NCBI GenBank assembly: GCA_002364735.1
Contig: DEZB01000028.1
Coordinates: 1 to 64,000 of the forward strand
DNA: 64,000 bases
Reading direction: 5' to 3'
Source: Bacteroidales bacterium UBA3143
Lineage (GTDB): Bacteria; Bacteroidota; Bacteroidia; Bacteroidales; Dysgonomonadaceae
Shown here: piece by piece, positions 9,153 to 16,332 of the stretch
How positions within the stretch are numbered: the first letter of the stretch is position 1
Layout of the letters: each line of letters begins with the position of its first letter
Translations under genes and position numbers: made by a program
Notes under the pieces: model-generated
What the model was told of the DNA's origin: nothing
The model's input: only the letters and a program-made list of their open reading frames with translations
The model's database searches: none

Positions 9153-9554
9153 CTATGCAACAGTAGCAAGAATAATAGCAGGAGGTATTGGTGAATCGAA
9201 TGTGTACATTATTTTACTTGAGGATCTACTGTCACCTTGATATAAGTGTTTACCATCAAATGTGTAAACTCTTTTGCTTGATGATGTACTATTTCCTTGA
9301 TAAAAATACTTTCCGTCCCAAGTGTAAAGTATTTTGCTTGAAGAAGTTGAATTACCTTGAAAAAGATTTTTTCCGTTCCAAGTGTACATTATTTTACTTG
9401 AAGATGTGCTATCTCCTTGAAAAATGTATTTTCTGTCCCACGTGTAAATCCTTCTGCTTGATGATGAGCTGTTGCCCTGATAAACGAATTTCCCGTCGAA
9501 CGTAAATACAATATTGCTCGATGATGTAGTGTTTCCTTGAAAAATTTTAGCCAT
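9153..9554 (-). CDS. Protein of six ~20-residue repeats (YTWDGK-FQGNSTSSSK)
   Basis: A 133-residue protein built almost wholly of repeats of the form IMYTWDGKYIFQGNSTSSSK, six copies, ending in a short hydrophobic tail (IPPAIILATVA). Serine triplets and alternating aromatic/hydrophobic residues suggest a small repetitive beta structure. There is no signal peptide and no catalytic motif. A 40-residue membrane peptide gene lies 17 bases upstream on the same strand, so the two probably share a transcript. Function unknown. It sits in the accessory block beside the integrase and a nuclease-like gene, where defence or entry-exclusion genes are often found. Confidence 0.7.
   Translation of the reverse strand: MAKIFQGNTTSSSNIVFTFDGKFVYQGNSSSSSRRIYTWDRKYIFQGDSTSSSKIMYTWNGKNLFQGNSTSSSKILYTWDGKYFYQGNSTSSSKRVYTFDGKHLYQGDSRSSSKIMYTFDSPIPPAIILATVA
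9200..9550. repeat. In-frame ~60-bp tandem repeats
   Basis: Six imperfect 60-bp units underlie the repeat protein. The third-codon positions differ between units, so the protein repeat rather than the DNA repeat appears conserved. Confidence 0.75.
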
Positions 9555-9571
9555 TTTCTTATGTTTTTATT

Positions 9572-9694
9572 TTATATGATGGTTGACAAATAATACAGTA
9601 TTGCAAATATTATAACTAAACCTATAATTTTAAATACGTTTCTTAGTAAATATAGAACACCACCAATAGCTCCTAATTTTAATAGATCTTTCAT
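9572..9694 (-). CDS. Small single-span membrane protein (40 aa)
   Basis: A 40-codon frame, starting MKDLLKLGAIGGVLYLLRNV and ending in a hydrophobic helix (IIGLVIIFAILYYLSTII). It is almost entirely one or two membrane helices separated by a short basic turn. It ends 17 bases before the repeat-protein gene on the same strand, a spacing that supports translation as part of a two-gene unit. Too short for family assignment; it could be a toxin-like or anchoring peptide, but nothing in the sequence proves it is expressed. Confidence 0.55.
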   Translation of the reverse strand: MKDLLKLGAIGGVLYLLRNVFKIIGLVIIFAILYYLSTII

Positions 9695-9790
9695 AATATG
9701 ATCTTGCTTTTTTTTCATCAGATTATTAAGTTATTACTTATTTTGAATATTCAATATATTGACATGAAAATAGTTAGCAGTCTTATATTT

Positions 9791-10813
9791 TTACACCAAC
9801 TTTTTATTTAGTAAGTCAGCTAATTCATAATAAGCTCTGAACGAATTATTCCCGTTTTTTGGCTTAGGTTTGTTTTTAAGCTCAATGAAGTTCTCTGATA
9901 GAATAAAAACTTGTTTGTCTTCTTTTGGAAGATCAATCCATAATTTATTATCGATTAGGTATTCAACATATCCTTTTACTCTATTACGATAATCTATATT
10001 ATAATTTTCATCTTTCATGAATGTTTCAAAATCTTCATGGAAGTTTAAAATGATAATTTCCTCTACTTTGAATAATTTATCCATTTCACCACCTCCACTT
10101 TTTCTAAAAGTTATATAGAGTGGTTTGCTTTTAATTAAATATCTTCCTTCATTAGGACATTCATAAATCAGTAAATCATTTATTGCATTTTCTGAGGCCT
10201 TTCTAGTCGGAATTGAGATAACTTCTTTTTCGTAAAATTTCATAGCACCATTTATATTAGTAAGAAAATTAAAATAATCTTTAAGTAAGTTGTCTTGTTT
10301 GGGTAGAACTCTGTAGAATGCATTTATAATATCTTCCCATGTAATAGATATTAAACTTTTATGTGTGGTATAGCTTGGAAGTTTCGTCAAGGTGATGCCA
10401 AAGCTGTTATCTCCAAAAACTTTAAGTTCCTCAAAAGCCTCATTTTCAATATACCCCTCTATTTGCGCATTGGTTGCAGAAACTGATGTTCCCTTATTTA
10501 TACTTTTAGCTTCAATTAAAAGAGCTTTAAATGGTTGTCCGTCTTTATAAAATCGTAATACAATATCTGCACGAAACTTGTTTTCAGTTTTCGATATTAA
10601 CTCACAATTTACAATTATACGACCTAGGCTTTTTATATCTATTTCCCCAATTTTTGATTGGATTGCGGGAATTTCAAGGAATGCTTTTAATGCTGTCTCT
10701 GATTTAGATAAAAGAAGCCCAAGTCCTTTTGTTTGTTGAGTTTCTTTATCTCCTGATATCAAATCAAAGTAAGTTGAATTTACCGAGCTATTAAGTCTGA
10801 AAATACTCTTCAT
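9791..10813 (-). CDS. PD-(D/E)XK nuclease-like protein
   Basis: A 340-residue protein with a likely restriction-endonuclease-like core near residues 60-150. An aspartate in RADIVLRFYKDG is followed by a strand ending in IEAKS, the D...ExK arrangement of the PD-(D/E)XK superfamily, and then by a helix with conserved Q (NAQIEGYIE). The C-terminal half is unknown. No methyltransferase or helicase partner is adjacent, so it is not an ordinary restriction system. It sits in the leftward accessory block between the integrase and the transfer genes. A role in DNA cleavage, perhaps defence, is inferred from the fold signature only. Confidence 0.6.
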   Translation of the reverse strand: MKSIFRLNSSVNSTYFDLISGDKETQQTKGLGLLLSKSETALKAFLEIPAIQSKIGEIDIKSLGRIIVNCELISKTENKFRADIVLRFYKDGQPFKALLIEAKSINKGTSVSATNAQIEGYIENEAFEELKVFGDNSFGITLTKLPSYTTHKSLISITWEDIINAFYRVLPKQDNLLKDYFNFLTNINGAMKFYEKEVISIPTRKASENAINDLLIYECPNEGRYLIKSKPLYITFRKSGGGEMDKLFKVEEIIILNFHEDFETFMKDENYNIDYRNRVKGYVEYLIDNKLWIDLPKEDKQVFILSENFIELKNKPKPKNGNNSFRAYYELADLLNKKLV

Positions 10814-11017
10814 TTGTGCTTTTATTAAGATTGTGTATTATTGTTGAAATATTTATGTTATCCGTCTGTTTATCTAGTCAAGGCTTAATGATTATTTGTT
10901 AAAGATATAACAATATTCTGAAGTACCAATGAGTTTTTTTTTAAAAGACTTGAGTTTCTTCTGTTTTGTTCTCTATCCATAAATTTGACATTTATATTTT
11001 ATGAAATACGCTTCAAT

Positions 11018-11338
11018 TTAATACACTAATGTTAGCTTTACACCCTTATGCATATCCTCTTCTATGGTTATTTTTTTGTGTTTGCGTTTTCTATCTATTT
11101 TAAAATCAATATTCTTAGGATCTCCTAAATGGAAGAATAAATCAAATTTCTTATTTAATGGCACAGGTTCTAAAAATAATATTTCACCACAATCTACATC
11201 CTCTTCTGTCTTATATAAGAATAGTTCTTTTTTTGTTATGATATGTTCTTCAATTTCTTGAATAAGCGAATCATATCGTAAAACCTCTAATAAGCTTCTG
11301 TTTTTTAAAGCTTCATAATCTGGTTTTGTAGTTTTCAT
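11018..11338 (-). CDS. Hypothetical protein (106 aa)
   Basis: Not recognised. A charged, soluble protein with no signal peptide or membrane helix. The central part (EEDVDCGEILFLEPVPLN) and the lysine-rich C-terminal strand region suggest a small beta-rich fold. Its start lies one base after the stop of the 213-residue gene upstream, so the two are almost certainly co-transcribed and perhaps translationally coupled. Confidence 0.6.
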   Translation of the reverse strand: MKTTKPDYEALKNRSLLEVLRYDSLIQEIEEHIITKKELFLYKTEEDVDCGEILFLEPVPLNKKFDLFFHLGDPKNIDFKIDRKRKHKKITIEEDMHKGVKLTLVY

Positions 11339-11339
11339 T

Positions 11340-11981
11340 TCATTTTATTGCTTTATTTATATGATATGTATCGATGTCCAAATATTCAACTGTTTCGCCA
11401 TTAATTTTAATTCTATGACTTAGTTGATATTCCGATAATGGTGTTGGTTTATGAAAATCATAGTTATGATAGTATACTGGGAAAACATTCTGGAACTTGA
11501 GTCTAATTTTTCTCCATACTGTTCTGAATAATTTTATAAATATTCTTTTACACTTGGGTATTGAGGTATCATTAATTTTAATGGCAAGCCTATCATCAAT
11601 TTCATATTTAGCATCAATATCAAATTTTATATTAACTTCAAGTGATAGTTTTAGTATTTTCTCATTATCTTTCATGTATTCCTGTAATGTGTATAGTCTT
11701 CTAATGGCTTCTCTACGGGTTATAGGGAAAAGATAATATTTATGATTCACAGCATCATTACGAAACATCGCTTCTTCATAATCAAAGTATACACAAATAT
11801 CCATAGTTTTACCATCTACACCAATATCACTCCTTTTATAATTACATGTAAGATAGTCTAATAATAATTCAAGGTTTCTATTGGCATGCATGGCATCACC
11901 ATCATTATCAAATATATGTTTTAAAAAATCATATCCATTAATGGTACGATATGGTTCTAAAATTAATCTTTTTTGTTTCAT
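11340..11981 (-). CDS. Hypothetical protein (213 aa)
   Basis: Not recognised. A soluble protein rich in charged and aromatic residues, with a basic helix around residues 145-165 (KCKRIFIKLFRTVWRKIRLK) that could be amphipathic or nucleic-acid binding. It is the first gene of a two-gene unit with the 106-residue protein. The pair lies between the nuclease-like gene and the transfer operon. No catalytic motif seen. Confidence 0.6.
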   Translation of the reverse strand: MKQKRLILEPYRTINGYDFLKHIFDNDGDAMHANRNLELLLDYLTCNYKRSDIGVDGKTMDICVYFDYEEAMFRNDAVNHKYYLFPITRREAIRRLYTLQEYMKDNEKILKLSLEVNIKFDIDAKYEIDDRLAIKINDTSIPKCKRIFIKLFRTVWRKIRLKFQNVFPVYYHNYDFHKPTPLSEYQLSHRIKINGETVEYLDIDTYHINKAIK

Positions 11982-12312
11982 TTATGAGGGGTTAGTTGAA
12001 TGAATTAGTTATGTCTTAATTCCATATTTCTTATGGAAAAATGTATACCAAGGTATAATCTCTAAATATTTAAAGAGTGATTAATAATTTTTATTACTTT
12101 CCTATTATACCCGGATTTCGAGTTTAATTGCAGTTTTAAGAAAGAAAAGTTCATTTTCTTTTTTTTAATCGCTTTAGAATTACAATTAGAGTTCTAAAAC
12201 TGCTAATACTATGTGCAAAATTTGCATATAACTCGGTTATATGGTAATTATATCATTAAACGAATACACACTATTATTCTATTATTTGCACAAATATGTT
12301 CTGATAAAAAAT
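11982..12312. other. Intergenic region with long inverted repeat
   Basis: AT-rich, no gene. It contains an inverted repeat, GCAGTTTTA (12130-12138) and TAAAACTGC (12195-12203), enclosing a second small hairpin (AAAGAAAA / TTTTCTTT). It lies after the leftward transfer operon and may end its transcripts; alternatively it carries the promoter of the 213-residue gene. Confidence 0.45.
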
Positions 12313-12882
12313 CTACAAAAAACTGTTTAAATTGAATTCCTCTAAATTCTTAGGAGTCAAAGTCTCAGATTTGTGCTCTGACGTATTAGCACCATACTTC
12401 CCCAACATATCCGCCACACGCTGTCTGCCACCATCTAATTGTTCGATCATAATATCAAATAGAGCAGTTTGTTGCATCAAAGATATTGTTTGAGCTGCTT
12501 GGCGTTCTATTTCTTCTGTTGTTTCTTTTTGTTGGATTACTTCTACAACTTGAGACATCTCCTCAAAGGAAAGCCCTTGAGCTGATTTGACATCCTCATT
12601 GGTAAGCAATGCTATCTCTTCGAGTTCTAAATCAATAGATAATTCATCATCATCATACTCCATTTCAAAATCTACTTGCATCGGTTCAGCATAATTTTGG
12701 GGTGTGGTTTGATCTGCTCCTAATGGAATAGTAACAATGTAGGTGCTTTTCCCTATAATGAATCCGGCTCTTTTGGGAATGGTCTTATTTATTGGTTTTA
12801 CATCCTTCTGTTTTTTTCTAATCCAAAGTAATAAAACCAAGTAATAGAGTAGGACAAGGATAATAATCAATTTGAGTATCAT
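12313..12882 (-). CDS. Conjugal transfer-associated protein with N-terminal membrane anchor
   Basis: A 189-residue protein with one N-terminal transmembrane helix (LKLIIILVLLYYLVLLLWI) followed by a basic stop-transfer KKQKD, an acidic middle (FEMEYDDDELSIDLELEE) and a helical tail. Such proteins (DUF4122/TraD-like in Bacteroidetes elements) follow parA and a DUF3408 gene upstream of mobA. Its ATG overlaps the stop of the DUF3408 gene by four bases, showing translational coupling. The exact family name is from context; its role in transfer is not defined by sequence. Confidence 0.65.
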   Translation of the reverse strand: MILKLIIILVLLYYLVLLLWIRKKQKDVKPINKTIPKRAGFIIGKSTYIVTIPLGADQTTPQNYAEPMQVDFEMEYDDDELSIDLELEEIALLTNEDVKSAQGLSFEEMSQVVEVIQQKETTEEIERQAAQTISLMQQTALFDIMIEQLDGGRQRVADMLGKYGANTSEHKSETLTPKNLEEFNLNSFL

Positions 12883-13292
12883 AATAGGTTCTCCATATTT
12901 TTCTTATACAATTCGTTAATCTCGTCTTTGTGATTGTCAAAGTGATGTTGGATAATTGATTCCACGTAACTGCTCAAGGTTGCTTTACCCAAGCCCAATA
13001 TAGATGCAATTCGCGTCAGTTTTTCATGAGTTGAATTGCTCACATATACAGAACGTCTATCAGGAAGTTCCATTTTATGAAAGAAGGTTTCTTCATAATT
13101 TGTTAAGATGCTTTGCAAATCAAGAGTTGGCATTGAATTGTTCTTGACAATAGTTGAACTTGATTGTTCAACTATTACAGTTGGGATAGTTCTTTCTTTT
13201 ACTGATACCTTTTCTTTCTTTATGGGCAATCCTTGAGAAATAATCTCTTTCATGAAGTTTTCATCTATTGTTTTGTTTTCCTTTTTAGTCAT
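12879..13292 (-). CDS. DUF3408-family conjugal transfer protein
   Basis: A 137-residue protein with a low-complexity N-terminus and a C-terminal DUF3408-like domain near residues 70-130 (RRSVYVSNSTHEKLTRIASILG then KATLSSYVESIIQHHFDNH). The pattern resembles a ribbon-helix-helix DNA-binding unit. In CTnDOT-type elements this protein is encoded directly after the ParA gene, as here (4 bases apart). It probably acts with ParA in maintenance or transfer. The order parA, DUF3408, membrane protein is a backbone signature of Bacteroidetes conjugative elements. Confidence 0.78.
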   Translation of the reverse strand: MTKKENKTIDENFMKEIISQGLPIKKEKVSVKERTIPTVIVEQSSSTIVKNNSMPTLDLQSILTNYEETFFHKMELPDRRSVYVSNSTHEKLTRIASILGLGKATLSSYVESIIQHHFDNHKDEINELYKKNMENLL

Positions 13293-13296
13293 ATTG

Positions 13297-14058
13297 TTAT
13301 AGTTTTATTATGAAACCAATTTCAGTTATCAAATCTTCCAAGTTACTACCTCTCATTAATCGTTTATCTGCCGGAAATAATGTTGAGCGGAAAACAGATG
13401 CTTTTTCACCAAACGATTCTTTTTTATAACGTTTTGTATCGGGAATGTAAGTAGTCATCAAATTTAATTCCAAATCGCTTATCGTTTTTTCATACACTTC
13501 ATATAAGTTAGTCCTTTCTCTTTTATCAACCTGGTTCCAAAACAGGTGTAAACCTTTCAGATTAAATTCATCGTTTTGCACCAATAGGTTATTGATGGTC
13601 ATAGCAAATGAAAGTGTACTTTCTAATACTACTCGATCTGCAGTAATGGGCGTAAAGATATAATCCATAGATGCTAACGAGCCTATTACTCCTTCACTAT
13701 TGACTGTCCCAGGAAGATCAAAAAAGACAATATCTATTTCATTGGCATGATTTTTAATATATTCCGAAGCAATAGTAATTGCATCTCCCGATGTGGCACA
13801 AAGAATTGGATAAGCTTTGTTATTTAAAGCTGTAAACTGATTGTACGCAAGTAGTTTGTAGTGTTGATTACTATTTACCAGTTCGCTATCTCGCTTTCGC
13901 ATAGCAGTTATGCTGTGCTGGGGATAATCGCAATCAACAACGGCAACATTGTATCCTTTCAGATAATGTAAATAGCTTGCTGCAAGCACCGTGAATGTGG
14001 TTTTACCAACGCCACCTTTCTGGGTGGAAAAAGCTACAAATAATGTTTTACTGTTCAT
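13297..14058 (-). CDS. ParA-family ATPase of the conjugative element
   Basis: A 253-residue MinD/ParA-type ATPase. The deviant Walker A motif KGGVGKTT is at about residues 14-21 (FSTQKGGVGKTTFTVLA). The Walker B-like strand IVFFDLPGTV and the VVDCDYPQHS segment complete the active site. In Bacteroidetes elements this protein (often named TraA) begins the leftward operon divergent from mobA. It likely helps segregate or position the excised element or the relaxosome. The 515-base divergent region in front of it carries the candidate oriT. Confidence 0.88.
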   Translation of the reverse strand: MNSKTLFVAFSTQKGGVGKTTFTVLAASYLHYLKGYNVAVVDCDYPQHSITAMRKRDSELVNSNQHYKLLAYNQFTALNNKAYPILCATSGDAITIASEYIKNHANEIDIVFFDLPGTVNSEGVIGSLASMDYIFTPITADRVVLESTLSFAMTINNLLVQNDEFNLKGLHLFWNQVDKRERTNLYEVYEKTISDLELNLMTTYIPDTKRYKKESFGEKASVFRSTLFPADKRLMRGSNLEDLITEIGFIIKL

Positions 14059-14412
14059 CTTGTATTCTTATGAGTTTATTTATTTTTTTATTCCTAGATA
14101 AGTGAGTTGTTGATTGACTGAATTATTGAGTTATTGAATTATTGAATTCAGTAGTTCATTCATTCATGAAGTCAGTACTACATTCTTTCAATAATTATTG
14201 AGCGTATTCATTATTGCACTCAGATACAAATAAACAGATAAAAACAACCGCTTTTTTATTGTGGCTTTATATGGCTTTTACTGGCTTATCTTGTCACTGC
14301 TATCAATTTGACAATAGCTATTTAACTGTGTTACTTTGTTCCAGGAAATTTGATGAGATAAACGGAAAATTATTTGTTCTAAGCTTTCTACATTAGTTTT
14401 TATAGACTGAAC
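14059..14412. other. Divergent promoter region with iterated ATTGAATTATTGA-type repeats
   Basis: Part of the gap between parA and mobA. At 14110-14215 the sequence repeats TTGA/ATTCA blocks (GAATTATTGA GTTATTGAATTATTG and the mirror TTCATTCATTC), resembling small iterons that a ParA/DUF3408 protein could bind. No gene is convincing; the 60-codon open frame at 14214 has no support. Confidence 0.4.
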
Positions 14413-14514
14413 TCAATCCGCTTTCAATGCGGATTTTATTATCGTCAGATAATAGCAAGGTGTGTTTTGAGCTACTTGAATTATATTCAGCATCTCAAAA
14501 CCTTGCCCTTTCAG
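14413..14514. other. Candidate origin of transfer (oriT)
   Basis: Three inverted repeats lie in tandem just before the relaxosome genes: AATCCGC/GCGGATT (14413-14419, 14427-14433); a long one with CAAGG..GTTTTGAG (14454-14469) and CTCAAAAC..CCTTG (14492-14503); and CCC/GGG (14504-14514). Placement between the ParA operon and mobA matches oriT positions in related Bacteroidetes elements. The nick site itself cannot be assigned. Confidence 0.5.
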
Positions 14515-14572
14515 GGAAATAAATTTTCTCGGAACTCGAAAATTTTAATAGGGAATGTAGTCTAATAAGGGT

Positions 14573-15031
14573 ATGGATAAAGATAAAATGAAGAATAAAA
14601 AACCGCATCGAGGCGGTCGTAAGCCAAAGAAAGATCCAGCAATTTATAGATATTCGGTGAGTTTTAATGCTGTCGAACATGAACGTTTCTTGGCCCTGTT
14701 TGAACAATCGGGAATGAGAACCAAAGCTCATTTTATTGTTAAAAGAATATTTGATGAGCCGTTTAAGGTTATCCATATTGATAAACCCACCGTGGATTAT
14801 TATGCTAAGCTTACAAGTTTCTACTCTCAATTTAGGGCAATTGGCGTAAATTACAACCAGGTGGTTAAGGCTATAAACACGCATCTTACTCCTAAGAAAG
14901 CACTTGCTTTTCTCTATAAACTTGAAAAAGCAACTTTAGAACTTGTTGCTGTTACACGTAACGTGATAACTCTTACCAAGGAGTTTGAAGAGAAGTACAT
15001 CAAGACAAATCACACTAACACTAATAAATAG
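14573..15031 (+). CDS. mobA: Relaxosome accessory protein MobA
   Basis: A 152-residue basic DNA-binding protein of the MobA/MobC accessory type in Bacteroidetes elements. The N-terminus has a lysine/arginine-rich stretch (PHRGGRKPKKDPAIYRYSVSF) leading into a ribbon-helix-helix-like segment and a helical tail (FRAIGVNYNQVVKAIN, typical of the family). It binds oriT DNA and assists the relaxase. The relaxase gene begins one base after its stop codon, so the two are coupled. Confidence 0.82.
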   Translation: MDKDKMKNKKPHRGGRKPKKDPAIYRYSVSFNAVEHERFLALFEQSGMRTKAHFIVKRIFDEPFKVIHIDKPTVDYYAKLTSFYSQFRAIGVNYNQVVKAINTHLTPKKALAFLYKLEKATLELVAVTRNVITLTKEFEEKYIKTNHTNTNK

Positions 15032-15032
15032 T

Positions 15033-16313
15033 ATGGTAGCTAAAATTAATGTTGGAAGTTCTCTGTACGGAGTATTGGCTTACAATCAGAGAAAGATTGA
15101 TGAAATGGAGGGTAGGGTACTATTCACTAATCGTATGTTTGAAAGCGAAGATGGCAATTTTAATATTCACCGTTGCCTGGAGTGTTTTGAAATGCAATTG
15201 CCGCAAGATATTAGAACGGAAAAACCTATTATTCATATCTCTTTAAATCCGCATCCTGATGATAAGCTTAATGATGTTCAACTATCCGAGATTGCACAGG
15301 AATATATGGATAAATTGGGTTATGGTGGGCAACCTTATATTGTTTATAAACATGAGGATATTAATAGACATCATATTCATATTGTATCTCTTCGGGTTGA
15401 TGAACACGGAAAGAAATTAAACGATAAGTTTGAATTCCGACGCAGTAAAGATATCACAAGAGAAATAGAGAAAAAGTACAGTTTACGTCCTGCAGAAAAA
15501 ATGAAAGATAAGGAGTTAACCAAATTTCAGAAAGTGGATTACGAATCCGGAGATATAAAAAAGCAAATATCTAATACAGTAAAGGGCGTGATAAGTAGCT
15601 ATCGCTTTCAAAGTTTCGGTGAGTTTAAAACATTGCTTTCATTATACAATATTCATGCAGAGGAAGTAAAAGGTAAAGTCAGAGGCAGACCGTATCACGG
15701 TATCGTCTATTCTGCAACCGACGATGATGGCAACAAACAAGGCAATCCCATAAAGTCATCATTAATTGGCAAATCTGTTGGTATTACTACCATAAATAAC
15801 AAGGTAAAGCAAACTTCTAAAATTTGGAAAGAAGGTACTTTAAGGATTGAAATTAAAGACATTGTTCATAAAGTATTAAGTGGTTCAACTTCAATATCTC
15901 AATTCAAGAACAATCTGAATGAGAAAGGAATAGATGTGGTAATAAGACAAAACAATGAGGGGCGTATATATGGTGTTACTTTTATAGATCATAATAACAG
16001 GATTGCATTGAATGGTTCTAGATTGGGTAAAGCGTTTTCTGCAAATGCAATAAATAATCTTTTTCAGGATGTTTCTGAGACTGGTCATAAAACAACTACT
16101 TTAAAAGAGATGAATCAAAGAACAGAATATGAATCTCCTGAGTACACGGATAAATCAATATCTGAAAATCAGGACAAATCAACAAACAAAGAGTCTCTAA
16201 TTGGTGATATTCTTAAAATGATATTTGGAAAATCAGGATATCACGATGATGATTACTCTAATTCAACCAAACGAAGTAGGAAGAAAAAACGTCGATATGG
16301 AAGACAAATTTAA
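15033..16313 (+). CDS. mobB: Relaxase MobB (MOB-type nuclease)
   Basis: The relaxase that nicks oriT and leads the strand into the recipient. I start it at MVAKINVGSSLYGVLAYNQ, directly after mobA; the frame extends 16 codons upstream inside mobA but without family support. About 426 residues. The histidine triad appears as RHHIHIVS at residues 112-119, and the conserved HISLNPHPDDKL motif lies upstream of it. The likely nicking tyrosine is in the N-terminal YGVLAYNQ segment. The C-terminal third is charged and unstructured and ends in a basic tail (KRSRKKKRRYGRQ). Relaxase/mobilisation nuclease family (PF03432-like). Confidence 0.9.
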   Translation: MVAKINVGSSLYGVLAYNQRKIDEMEGRVLFTNRMFESEDGNFNIHRCLECFEMQLPQDIRTEKPIIHISLNPHPDDKLNDVQLSEIAQEYMDKLGYGGQPYIVYKHEDINRHHIHIVSLRVDEHGKKLNDKFEFRRSKDITREIEKKYSLRPAEKMKDKELTKFQKVDYESGDIKKQISNTVKGVISSYRFQSFGEFKTLLSLYNIHAEEVKGKVRGRPYHGIVYSATDDDGNKQGNPIKSSLIGKSVGITTINNKVKQTSKIWKEGTLRIEIKDIVHKVLSGSTSISQFKNNLNEKGIDVVIRQNNEGRIYGVTFIDHNNRIALNGSRLGKAFSANAINNLFQDVSETGHKTTTLKEMNQRTEYESPEYTDKSISENQDKSTNKESLIGDILKMIFGKSGYHDDDYSNSTKRSRKKKRRYGRQI

Positions 16314-16332
16314 TTTTCAAAAATAGGCTATT

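Noticed and set aside
9188..9505. Plus-strand 105-codon open frame opposite the repeat protein
   Set aside because: Cysteine-rich product created by the repeat period on the opposite strand; the minus-strand frame has the meaningful repeat pattern.
9200..9550. Regular 60-bp repeats resembling a CRISPR array
   Set aside because: No unique spacers between repeats; the period is 60 bases throughout and fits an in-frame protein repeat on the minus strand.
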